Numbered from the stretch's first letter, positions 8,699-16,955 are shown. The stretch: 31,901 bases of DNA from Candidatus Methanogaster sp. UBA203 (GCA_002503595.1 DASC01000189.1:1-31901), one strand, 5' to 3'. Program-made: numbers and translations. The notes: generated by a model from the sequence alone, not told the origin.

Positions 8699-9979
8699 AT
8701 GATCAAATTCACCAGCGGAGATATGTTTAAAATCGATACCGACATCCGCGTCAACACAGTAAATTGTGTAGGTGTGATGGGGGCTGGAGTTGCACTGACG
8801 TTTAAGAATAAATATCCGGGTATGTTCAAGGATTACCAGAAAGAATGCAAGAAGGGTAATTTGAATCCAGGTAAAATACATATCTGGACCGATCTTTCCG
8901 GCGAATGTATCATCAATTTCCCAACAAAAAAACACTGGAGAAAACCTTCTAAATACGAGTACATTGAAGCAGGACTATCTGATCTGCGTAAATATCTGCT
9001 TAATAAAGGTCAGATACGGGTGACCTTACCAGCACTTGGCTGTGATCGTGGAGGATTGGATTGGAAACGCGTCAAAGAAATGATCGAGGAACGTCTTAGT
9101 GGACTTGATGCGACCATCTTTGTCTTTGAACCTATGGATAAATCCAGAAATGTATATGGCGATGAAGCTCTTCAGGGGTCCGAAGAGGAGTTGATCCGTA
9201 AGGGTGTGAACATTGTCCAGTCTGATAGTGACTTGTTTCCTCCAGCATTACGTGAAAAAATGATATCTTCTTTATATGTTAAAGGCAACGACCAGATTCT
9301 AAAACGTCCGATATTGACTTTCATGAGTTCAAGGAAACCGGAGGAGCGCGAGGTTAACGCCGCTCTTACATGTTTGGAACTTGTGGCTCGTCCCGGACTC
9401 AGTATAATGGTTGGCTATGAGCCTCGTCTAAGTCGGCCCATAATACGGCGGGCACTGAAGCTTGGTTCGGATGTTATCATATCATTCCCAGAAGGAATCC
9501 TCAATTTCAGTGTACGCAGAGATCTTAAAAATGTCTGGGCTGACGAACGCATAGCAGTAGTGACTCAGGCAGCACCCCGTCAGAAATGGAACCGCAGCAG
9601 TGCACACAGCGATGCACTAAAAGCGAAATATTTGAGTCTGGCTCTTGCCAACGTGGCTTTGATAACGGATCAAGACCCTACGTGGCTGCCAGATCTCGCA
9701 AAAACCATCAGCAGTCCCTTATTCTACATTAATTATGGGGAGTTAGAATCCATGCCTTCCGAATCACTTGGAATGGTTAATGCAAAACCTGTGGGAGAAA
9801 ACGCACAAACAAGTGATTCACACGTTGTACCAATTCTGGAATCTCTCGGAGTAAATGTCTCAGAACCTCAATCACCTATTATAAAATCCTCAACCCTAAC
9901 GGCTTTTAGTGAAGAAACAAAGCCGCATTCTTTTGAAACGGCTTCTGAAAGGATGAATAAAGAAAAGAGTTGTATATAA
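8699..9979 (+). CDS. darG: DarG-type macro-domain antitoxin fused to a DprA/SMF-like domain
   Basis: Residues 1-145 are a DarG-class macro domain: VNTVNCVGVMGAGVAL (18-33), FPTKKHWRKPSKYEYIEAGL (74-93) and LPALGCDRGGLDW (110-122). This domain removes ADP-ribose from DNA and neutralises DarT. The rest is unusual. Residues 175-340 resemble the Rossmann core of DprA/SMF: FPPALREKM, LYVKGNDQILKRPILTFMSS (192-211), a VGYEPRLSRPIIRRALKLGS helix, then ISFPEGILNF. A low-complexity polar tail ends the 426-residue protein. Standard DarG C-termini are not of this kind as far as I know. GGAGGGT six bases before ATG gives strong translation. An AT-rich TATA-like run at 8660-8668 might allow separate expression. 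The SMF-like domain could bind nucleotide, ADP-ribose or ssDNA. Confidence 0.8.
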   Translation: MIKFTSGDMFKIDTDIRVNTVNCVGVMGAGVALTFKNKYPGMFKDYQKECKKGNLNPGKIHIWTDLSGECIINFPTKKHWRKPSKYEYIEAGLSDLRKYLLNKGQIRVTLPALGCDRGGLDWKRVKEMIEERLSGLDATIFVFEPMDKSRNVYGDEALQGSEEELIRKGVNIVQSDSDLFPPALREKMISSLYVKGNDQILKRPILTFMSSRKPEEREVNAALTCLELVARPGLSIMVGYEPRLSRPIIRRALKLGSDVIISFPEGILNFSVRRDLKNVWADERIAVVTQAAPRQKWNRSSAHSDALKAKYLSLALANVALITDQDPTWLPDLAKTISSPLFYINYGELESMPSESLGMVNAKPVGENAQTSDSHVVPILESLGVNVSEPQSPIIKSSTLTAFSEETKPHSFETASERMNKEKSCI

Positions 9980-10000
9980 CGTTCTTGATAAGTTACCAGA

Positions 10001-10016
10001 AGGAGGAAATAGTACG
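10001..10016 (+). promoter_or_regulatory. Strong ribosome binding site in front of an ACG start
   Basis: AGGAGG (10001-10006) is followed after seven bases by ACG at 10014-10016, exactly where the duplicate copy of this gene start has ATG. No ATG, GTG or TTG occurs in frame until GTG at 10164, which lies inside the conserved N-terminal motif. ACG is therefore the likely start, or the gene is crippled. Confidence 0.6.
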
Positions 10017-12911
10017 AACCAGTACCCCAAACGCTTAATCGAGGTAGATCTCCCCATCAAGAAGATCAGCGCACACGCCCGCCGCGAAAAAAGCATCAGA
10101 CATGGACACATCTCGACGCTTCACATCTGGTGGGCACGGCGCCCGCTTGCTGCGTGCCGGGCTGTGATCTGTGCCGCGCTCTGGATCGATCCTGCTGACC
10201 CGCTCTGCCCTGACGGGTTCAGAGAGAAGGCAGCAGGGATCATGCAGAAGTTCTGGGACCCGATGGGCTTGCAGACCCGGGATTTCGATGACCCACTGGA
10301 ACTTCGCCGCGCTCTCCTTGATTTCATTGCCGATTTTGCCAACTGGGACAACTCAACAAAGAAGGAGTATCTGGATGCCAGCCGGGCGCTGACACAGGCA
10401 GCACACGTTGCACTGGGCGGCGTGCCCGGAACAAAGCCGCTCGTGGTGGACCCGTTTGCCGGAGGCGGGGCAATTCCGCTTGAGGCGCTGCGGGTGGGTG
10501 CGGATGCCTTTGCAAGCGACCTGAATCCTGTGGCAGTACTCCTCAACAAGGTCGTGCTCGAATACATCCCCCGATACGGGCAGCAGCTTGCAGATGAGGT
10601 GCGTAAGTGGGGCGAGTGGATCAAGCAGGAGGCAGAGAAGGAACTGGTAGAATTCTATCCAATAGATGCCGATGGTTCAACACCTATTGGCTATTTGTGG
10701 GCAAGAACAATTATTTGCGAGGGGCCAAAATGTGGGCAAGAAATGCCCATTATAAAAAATCAAATATTAAGTTCCCGTAAAGGTGCTGAGGCGGCAGTTA
10801 CTATCAGCTACGAAAAAGGAAAACTTCGCACGAATGTTGTATTCGGCAAGGATGCAACACTTGTAAAAGGCGGAACATCTAAACGCACCTCAGTAACATG
10901 CCCAGCTTGTAGGTATACCACTCCACGGAAACGTGTCGAGTTTCAAGCAAATAATAGGGGATTTGGATTTCATATGCTTGCAGTAGTTATTCGTCGGCCA
11001 GATGGAACTCGAGGATATCGTCAACCTACCGTACAAGACCATTCCCTTCTCAATAAAGCTGATAACGTTGTTGCAGAGTGGAAATTAAAAGAATTTGGGG
11101 GAATTTCTGCAATTCCAAAAGAAGAACTTCCATATCTTAGAAGTATTTTTAATGTTAGGGTGTACGCTATTGATCAATGGCACAAACTCTTTCATAGTCG
11201 GCAACTTCTGTCTGCACTGGTCTTTACAAACACCGTCAGAAAAGCTGCCAAAGAAATTCAAACAACTTATTCGGACAAGACCTTTGCACAAGCAATTATA
11301 GAGTCTGTGTCTCTGTCTGTATCCAATGCATTGCAATACCAGTGTAATATTGCCACGTATTTGACAGAAGGGATCAAGTCTGCATTCATACAAGGACAAA
11401 GCCTTCCAATGAAAATGGATTTCATTGAAGCTAATCCTTTAATGGATACTCTTGCTGGAGGTTATATGTATTCTTTGTCCCAACACGTCTCGGGGTTAGA
11501 ATACGCGGCATCATTTCAATATGTGGCTGGAAGTGTTCAGCAATTGTCTGCTTTACAAAGTGTTTTGCCTGATGGCTCAGTCGACCTACTCGCAACTGAT
11601 CCCCCCTACTATGATGTCGTTCCATACGCCGATTGCTCGGACTTTTTCTACGTATGGTTACGTCGGATGCTTCATGATTTAACGACGTTTCCAAGCATAG
11701 ATAATCTGACTCCAAAAGATGAAGAAATAGTTCAGCTGGCTGAACGTAATGAACGCTATCAAACCAGAACGAAAAATTGGTACGAAGATAAAATGCGCGA
11801 TTCACTTTCATTGGCTAGAGTTGCTGTTAGACATGGTGGGGGTGCCGTTATTATTTTTGCTCATAAGGATACCTCAGCTTGGGAAGCACTACTTCAATCT
11901 GTTCTTGATGGTGGTTGGGTTATTACGGGTTCTTGGCCTATTGATACGGAAAAATCATCAAGGCTTCGAGCTAACGAATCTGCAGTTTTGACAAGTTCGA
12001 TACACCTTTTCTGCCGCCCCCGCCAGAACCCCGACAGCATCGGCGAGTGGAGTGACGTGATCCATGAACTCCCCGGGCGCATCCACGAATGGATGCCGCG
12101 CCTTGTCGAAGAAGATATCGTTGGCGCAGACGCTATCTTCTCCTGCCTCGGTCCGGCAATGGAGATATTCTCCAGATATTCGAGCGTAGAGAAAGCAAGC
12201 GGTGAGCCGGTAACGCTCAAGGAGTACATGGAATACGTCTGGGCGGCTGTCACAAACGAAGCACTCGACACAATCTTTGCGGGGGCTGATGCCACTGGTT
12301 TTGAGGAGGATGCACGCCTCACTGCTATGTGGCTGTGGACGCTTTCTGCCAGTGCAAATGGTAACGGCAATGGCGGCACACAGGCAGACGCGAGCGCATC
12401 TGGCAAAGCTCCCGGAGCAGGTGGCTTTGCTCTGGAATACGACGCTGCCCGCAAGATCGCTCAGGGGTTGGGAGCGCATCTGGAGAATCTCCCCCATCTC
12501 GTTGAGATCAAGAAAGGCAAAGCTCGGCTGCTGCCTGTGGAGGAGCGCAGACAGTATCTCTTTGGTAAAGACGATATCCTTGTCCCAATAGGCAGTAAGA
12601 AGGAAAAGACAAAACAGACAGCACTCTTCGGCGAGCCTGCCGATGCAGAGGAAGAGACCGACATCAGAGGAGACCAAAAAATGCATCCAGCGATAGGAAC
12701 GACTGTTCTGGATCGCATCCATCAGGCGATGCTCCTCTTCGGCGAGGGTCGCAGTGATGCTCTGAAGCGTTTTCTGGTGGATGATGGTGCCGGACAGGAC
12801 GATCGGTTCTGGCGGCTGGCTGAACCGCTCCACAAGCTATATCCAGGCGGAACCAGCGAGAAACGTTGGATTGAGGGTGTATTAGCAAGAAAGAAGGGGT
12901 TGGGGCTCTGA
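10014..12911 (+). CDS. DUF1156 DNA adenine methylase with zinc ribbon
   Basis: I place the start at ACG 10014 because the family's conserved N-terminus is encoded upstream of the first standard start (GTG 10164): KRLIEVDLPIKKISAHARRE, then IRHGHISTLHIWWARRPLAA. From there the protein is about 965 residues. Motif I (VVDPFAGGGAIPLEAL) is near residue 143, paired cysteines CEGPKCG and CPAC near 235 and 296 form a zinc ribbon, and motif IV ATDPPYYDVVPYADCSDFFY is near residue 527, indicating an N6-adenine methyltransferase. DUF1156 proteins co-occur with DUF499 ATPases in predicted defence islands, probably marking self DNA. Composition is mosaic: 10441-10500 and 12361-12420 are about 70% and 65% G+C, while 10741-10800 and 11341-11400 are about 37% and 38%. 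The stop overlaps the next ATG (TGATG). Confidence 0.85.
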   Translation, partial: TNQYPKRLIEVDLPIKKISAHARREKSIRHGHISTLHIWWARRPLAACRAVICAALWIDPADPLCPDGFREKAAGIMQKFWDPMGLQTRDFDDPLELRRALLDFIADFANWDNSTKKEYLDASRALTQAAHVALGGVPGTKPLVVDPFAGGGAIPLEALRVGADAFASDLNPVAVLLNKVVLEYIPRYGQQLADEVRKWGEWIKQEAEKELVEFYPIDADGSTPIGYLWARTIICEGPKCGQEMPIIKNQILSSRKGAEAAVTISYEKGKLRTNVVFGKDATLVKGGTSKRTSVTCPACRYTTPRKRVEFQANNRGFGFHMLAVVIRRPDGTRGYRQPTVQDHSLLNKADNVVAEWKLKEFGGISAIPKEELPYLRSIFNVRVYAIDQWHKLFHSRQLLSALVFTNTVRKAAKEIQTTYSDKTFAQAIIESVSLSVSNALQYQCNIATYLTEGIKSAFIQGQSLPMKMDFIEANPLMDTLAGGYMYSLSQHVSGLEYAASFQYVAGSVQQLSALQSVLPDGSVDLLATDPPYYDVVPYADCSDFFYVWLRRMLHDLTTFPSIDNLTPKDEEIVQLAERNERYQTRTKNWYEDKMRDSLSLARVAVRHGGGAVIIFAHKDTSAWEALLQSVLDGGWVITGSWPIDTEKSSRLRANESAVLTSSIHLFCRPRQNPDSIGEWSDVIHELPGRIHEWMPRLVEEDIVGADAIFSCLGPAMEIFSRYSSVEKASGEPVTLKEYMEYVWAAVTNEALDTIFAGADATGFEEDARLTAMWLWTLSASANGNGNGGTQADASASGKAPGAGGFALEYDAARKIAQGLGAHLENLPHLVEIKKGKARLLPVEERRQYLFGKDDILVPIGSKKEKTKQTALFGEPADAEEETDIRGDQKMHPAIGTTVLDRIHQAMLLFGEGRSDALKRFLVDDGAGQDDRFWRLAEPLHKLYPGGTSEKRWIEGVLARKKGLGL
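10016..10082 (+). repeat. Direct repeat, copy 2 (methylase 5' end)
   Basis: This matches 7788-7854 at 63 of 67 positions and forms the start of the full-length methylase gene. It defines the right edge of the DarT/DarG insertion. Confidence 0.85.
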
Positions 12912-13496
12912 TGACAGATCGTATCGCTGAAGACTGGCAGGCAGCATTCATGCAGACGGTGCAGAGGTACGAGAACGCAATCGCACTCAAAGATGCTGCG
13001 ATGGATGAACGGCTGGGCGACTGGACAACAGAACTTACGGCGGTCGTGGTTGCAACCTGTAATTCCGTGGGCTGGCAGGCGTCTGCAATAGGTCACAAGC
13101 TCGTGATGCTTCCGGTCTCCCAGTTCGAATATCTTGGTCTGGATGTGATGGCGTTTGCGGATGGTAAGAAACGATGGCGGTATCCTGTTGCGGTATTTGA
13201 ACTGGAGAACCGGATGGATGATGATCGCATCGCCTACTCGTTATGGAAGGTGATGTGTGTTCGTGCGGATCTGAGGGTTGTATTCTGCTATCGTCGGAGT
13301 TCGGATGCGGGCTCTGCTCTGATCAGGTTTCTTCGCGATGAGGTGGTTCATGCGATGGATCTTGCAGCCTGTTGCGAAACTGGAAGGAGAGACACTTGTG
13401 GTCATCGGAAGTCGTGATGATTCTGCGACCTTTCCGTATGGCTTCTTCAAGTGGTGGAAACTGGATACAAATACCGGAACGTTTCGGTTAAACTGA
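12911..13496 (+). pseudogene. PD-(D/E)XK-like protein with a C-terminal frameshift
   Basis: The original frame runs 12911-13417 (168 codons) and contains YLGLDVMAFADG, then YPVAVFELEN and IAYSLWKVMCVRADLRVVFC. That D...E-x-E spacing followed by a helix and strand is compatible with a restriction-like nuclease fold. After HAM near 13357 the frame degrades to DLAACCETGRRDTC. Another frame gives a far better continuation, ILQPVAKLEGETLVVIGSRD and then FPYGFFKWWKLDTNTGTFRL, ending in TGA at 13494-13496. One extra G in ATGGATC at about 13357-13360 explains this. The gene sits between methylase and DUF499 ATPase with a one-base overlap at its start. A sequencing error cannot be excluded, in which case it is an intact protein of about 194 residues. 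Confidence 0.6.
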
Positions 13497-13533
13497 TAAT
13501 GGATTAAGATAGAAAAATGATTGGGGCTCTAAA

Positions 13534-13614
13534 ATGATTGCAGAACAGGTGAAATTTGACCGGACGCAGGTGTCCGAACTTGAGCGATTATTTGAAAAAG
13601 AGGGACTAAAATGA
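13534..13614 (+). CDS. 26-residue ORF coupled to the DUF499 gene
   Basis: ATG at 13534 opens a 26-codon ORF (MIAEQVKFDRTQVSELERLF plus six residues) whose TGA overlaps the DUF499 ATG in an ATGA. A GGGG run lies about 10 bases upstream. It could be a leader peptide coupling translation, a real micro-protein, or the surviving end of a lost gene. The amphipathic helix-like composition is suggestive only. Confidence 0.35.
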   Translation: MIAEQVKFDRTQVSELERLFEKEGLK

Positions 13615-16517
13615 CACTCAAACCGTGGTACAATGTCGTAAAACCGAGAGAAGACCTGAGGGAAGGAAAGCCTCTGGATGCCTCCGAGTTTGCTGTGCAT
13701 CTGGATCAGATACGGAATGAGAGGGCTCCGGAGTATTACCAGCACCCAGAGCGTTTCTTTGAACGGACATATCTGACGAAAGGACTTGAAAGTTTATCTG
13801 CTGAAGTCATCCGCCGCCTTTCAGGAATACGAGTCGAGACCTCCGCAGTCTTTAACATGGCGACCCAGTTCGGTGGCGGTAAGACCCATGCTCTGGCTTT
13901 GCTGTACCATCTTGCCCGCGGTGGTCCGGAAGCAGCGTCATGGATTGGAGTTAATAATATTCTCGAACGAGCAGGCGTTAATGCAGTCCCTGAGGCAGCA
14001 ACAGCAGTCTTCGTCGGTACCGAATTCGATTCAATCAGAGGACGCGGCGGAAAGGACGGTGAACCGTTGCGAAAAACTCCATGGGGCGAGATTGCATGGC
14101 AGCTCGGCGGACTCGAATCCTTCAAGATCGTGGAAGAACATGACAAACGATCGATCGCGCCGGGAAATGATGTGATCCGGGATCTGCTGCCAAAAGACCG
14201 TCCGTGTTTGATCCTGATGGATGAAGTGATGAACTACGTCAGCCGATTCCGAGAGGAGGGCATGGTGACACAGTTTTACGACTTTCTGCAGAATCTATCA
14301 GAAGAGGCACGGGGTCAGGACAGAGTTGTTCTCGTGGTCTCGATACCTGCCTCTGAGTTAGAGATGACTTCAGAAGACTTTTCGGATTACAAACGTTTCG
14401 AAATGTTGTTAGACCGGGTTGGCAAGGCAGTGGTGATGTCAGCAGAAGATGAAACCTCTGAAATCATCCGGAGGCGACTCTTTGAATGGACGGGAGTGCC
14501 AGACGATGCTGAAGCGACCATCGTAGCTCATGCAGACTGGATAGTAGATCATCGCAGTCAGGTAGATTTCCCCGTAGATCGTGCCAAAGAGGCTTTTCGT
14601 GCATCGTATCCGTTCCATCCCACAGTACTGTCCGTCTTTGAACGTAAATGGCGGAGTCTGCCCCACTTCCAGCAAACAAGAGGCATCTTACGGTTACTTG
14701 CGCTGTGGGTGTCAAAAGCGTATCAGGATGGTTACAAAGGATCACATAGCGACCTGCTGATCACGTTTGGTTCTGCGCCTCTGGACGATCCCAACTTCAG
14801 GGCAGCCATCTTTGAACAACTTGGCGAATCCCGACTGGAAACAGCTGTAACCACAGACATCTGCGGAAAGCCAGACGCACATTCTATAATGCTCGATGAA
14901 GAAGCCGCAGACTCCATCAAGGGAGCCCGCCTGCATCGAAAGGTTGCGACCACAATATTCTTTGAGTCCAATGGTGGGCAGGAAAGAACCGAAGCTACAC
15001 TCTCCGAGATTCGTCTGGCTGCTTTTGAACCGGAAATGGATATCGGGAATATCGAGACTGTACTTGAAACGCTTGGAGAATCCTGTTACTACCTCGAGGT
15101 TGGAAGAAGCCGCTATCGCTTTACTCAGCGAGTTCAACTAAATAAAATGCTGGCAGATCGTTTATCTGTCATCCAAGATCCGAAGATCGAGGAACTGGTA
15201 CGCGCCGAGATCCAGAAGGTATTTTCAAAATGCGAGATCGAAAGGGTCTTCTTCCCTGAAAAGAGCGGGGACATTCCAGATAGGGCAGCATTAATACTGG
15301 TTATCCTCCCGCCAGAGCTATCACTAACTGATGAGAAGAGAACCAGCGAGTTCATCGAGTCATTTACACGAGAGTACGGAACTTCTGCTCGCACATTCAA
15401 GAGTGCCCTGATCTGGATTGTCCCGGATTCGTCTACCGCACTCGATGAAGAAGCTCGGAAACTACTGGCATGGAAAGACATCGATGATGAGAAAGAGGAG
15501 CTTCGTCTGGATGACACACAAAAACGCAGACTTGGCGAGAATCTTAAAAAATCAAGTCGTGATATCAAGGAAACCGTCTGGAGAACATACAAACACGTCA
15601 TGTTTCTTGGAAAGGATAATCAGATACAGCACATTGACCTTGGGATGGTTCATTCCAGTGCCGCGAGCTCGATGGTTGATTTGATTCTCAATCGCCTGCG
15701 TCAGGAGGATCTCGTAAAGGATAGCATTAGCCCGAACTTCATAGTCAGGCACTGGTCTCCTGCCTTCAAAGAATGGAGTACAAAATCAATACGCGATACC
15801 ATCTTTGCTTCACCACAGTTTCCACGACTGCTGGATGCCGAATCAATCAAAGGCACAATTGCACGGGGTGTTTCGGATAAAATTATCGCGTATGGGGGTA
15901 AGTCCAGAGATGGGAGCTATGAACCGTTCTATTATGGCGAAGGTATACTCGAAAACGAGATCGAATTATCTGATGACCTGTTCATCATAACAGCTGATGA
16001 GGCAGAGAAACACATCGAACCACCAGTACTCACATCATTGGACATCTCGCCTCCTGAAGGACATGTCGAACCCGGCAATGAAACGAGATTTACAGTCAAA
16101 GGATTCGATCAGCACAATCACGAGATCGCTTTAGAATATGTTGAATGGGTTGCTGCCGGTGGGACGATTGATGCGACTGGTGTTTTTCTGGCGGGTCAGG
16201 ACGAAGGTAGATTTGTTGTTACAACAAAGATCGGCGAGATCGAGGGCTCTGCTGAAGCTATTATCTCTAAGTCGCCACCACCCCCGCCCCCACCGCCAGT
16301 ATATGCGACGAAACTTTCATGGAGTGGAGAGATACCATCGCAAAAATGGATGAATTTCTACACGAAGGTTCTATCTAGGTTTGCCAGCGGCAAGGGTCTT
16401 AAATTGGTACTGAGTGTGGAAGCATCTCTGGAAGGAGGAGTTCCGGATCAGAAAATCGAGGAGGTAAAGATCGCTCTTCGGGAGCTTGGTCTGGATGATG
16501 ATGTTTCGGCTGAATGA
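13611..16517 (+). CDS. DUF499 AAA+-type ATPase
   Basis: The 968-residue protein matches DUF499 ATPases along its length. The N-terminus is KPWYNVVKPREDLREGKPLD; Walker A is MATQFGGGKTHAL (about 83-95); Walker B is LILMDEVMNYVSRF with the DE at 204-205; a sensor-like strand reads VLVVSIPASELE. A large helical and winged-helix-like middle follows. Near the C-terminus is an Ig-like segment (about residues 805-880, LTSLDISPPEGHVEPGNETR onward), then an eight-proline linker and a final alpha/beta domain of about 75 residues. DUF499 proteins pair with DUF1156 methylases in defence islands, where the ATPase is thought to power or regulate the effector. It is the last gene of the operon. No secretion signal is seen. 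Confidence 0.87.
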   Translation: MTLKPWYNVVKPREDLREGKPLDASEFAVHLDQIRNERAPEYYQHPERFFERTYLTKGLESLSAEVIRRLSGIRVETSAVFNMATQFGGGKTHALALLYHLARGGPEAASWIGVNNILERAGVNAVPEAATAVFVGTEFDSIRGRGGKDGEPLRKTPWGEIAWQLGGLESFKIVEEHDKRSIAPGNDVIRDLLPKDRPCLILMDEVMNYVSRFREEGMVTQFYDFLQNLSEEARGQDRVVLVVSIPASELEMTSEDFSDYKRFEMLLDRVGKAVVMSAEDETSEIIRRRLFEWTGVPDDAEATIVAHADWIVDHRSQVDFPVDRAKEAFRASYPFHPTVLSVFERKWRSLPHFQQTRGILRLLALWVSKAYQDGYKGSHSDLLITFGSAPLDDPNFRAAIFEQLGESRLETAVTTDICGKPDAHSIMLDEEAADSIKGARLHRKVATTIFFESNGGQERTEATLSEIRLAAFEPEMDIGNIETVLETLGESCYYLEVGRSRYRFTQRVQLNKMLADRLSVIQDPKIEELVRAEIQKVFSKCEIERVFFPEKSGDIPDRAALILVILPPELSLTDEKRTSEFIESFTREYGTSARTFKSALIWIVPDSSTALDEEARKLLAWKDIDDEKEELRLDDTQKRRLGENLKKSSRDIKETVWRTYKHVMFLGKDNQIQHIDLGMVHSSAASSMVDLILNRLRQEDLVKDSISPNFIVRHWSPAFKEWSTKSIRDTIFASPQFPRLLDAESIKGTIARGVSDKIIAYGGKSRDGSYEPFYYGEGILENEIELSDDLFIITADEAEKHIEPPVLTSLDISPPEGHVEPGNETRFTVKGFDQHNHEIALEYVEWVAAGGTIDATGVFLAGQDEGRFVVTTKIGEIEGSAEAIISKSPPPPPPPPVYATKLSWSGEIPSQKWMNFYTKVLSRFASGKGLKLVLSVEASLEGGVPDQKIEEVKIALRELGLDDDVSAE

Positions 16518-16519
16518 TA

Positions 16520-16830
16520 TTCTGCTTCACCCACGATACAGCCGATACCCACATCTCTGCATTCCCCCTCATCATCCACCCGCTCGAACCCGTGCCGATA
16601 ATCCCGAAGAATACACTCCGCCACATCCACCATCTCCGCCAGCACACCAGCATCCAGCGGTGCCACCCCCGAACTCACATATTCACCACCATCCAGCTCA
16701 TACCACCGCGGTTTTGGCTTTGACAGCAGCTCCAGACTCAGCCTCCGCACCGTGTATTCAGGATACAGGTGTTTGAACCCGTGCGCATACAAGAGCAGTT
16801 GTCTCGAACGCTCGCCCGGTCCAGGCTCAC
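16520..16830 (-). pseudogene. Remnant of a PD-(D/E)XK-type nuclease C-terminus
   Basis: The minus strand encodes ERSRQLLLYAHGFKHLYPEY, then TVRRLSLELLSKPKPRWYEL and an acidic helix up to ECRDVGIGC. A 'RQL.LYA.......' helix followed by a basic strand is typical of the end of RecB/Cas4-like nucleases, but the D and E-x-K core is absent and a stop lies just upstream in frame. The remnant meets the 3' end of the DUF499 gene tail-to-tail. Family assignment is tentative. Confidence 0.35.
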
Positions 16831-16842
16831 CCCCGCCTCTCT

Positions 16843-16955
16843 CACTTCACGACCTCACTCGCATTCGTGATCACCGGATCTGCACCCAGCACAGAAAGCT
16901 GCGCCGCAATCTCGTTTGCGTCGTGATGCCCCTAACTACTGTGATCGCGTGACGA
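16843..16955 (-). pseudogene. Remnant resembling cobalamin biosynthesis CbiG
   Basis: One minus-strand frame reads RHAITVVRG; after a one-base shift another reads GHHDANEIAAQLSVLGADPV and ITNASEVVK, ending in TGA at 16845-16843. This resembles the 'GGHxGANELAxxIAxxLGAxPVITTA' motif of CbiG. Both ends are missing and the frame is broken, so it is not functional. The remaining 165 bases to the EF-2 stop show nothing I can assign. Confidence 0.4.

Noticed and set aside
10164..12911. GTG at 10164 as the start of the DUF1156 gene
   Set aside because: It lies after the conserved N-terminal motif and has no ribosome binding site; the same frame is coding back to 10014, as the duplicate copy confirms.
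2512..16517. Canonical BREX or DISARM
   Set aside because: No PglZ, BrxL, BrxC, DrmA or DrmB gene is present; only the helicase and methylase functions are comparable.
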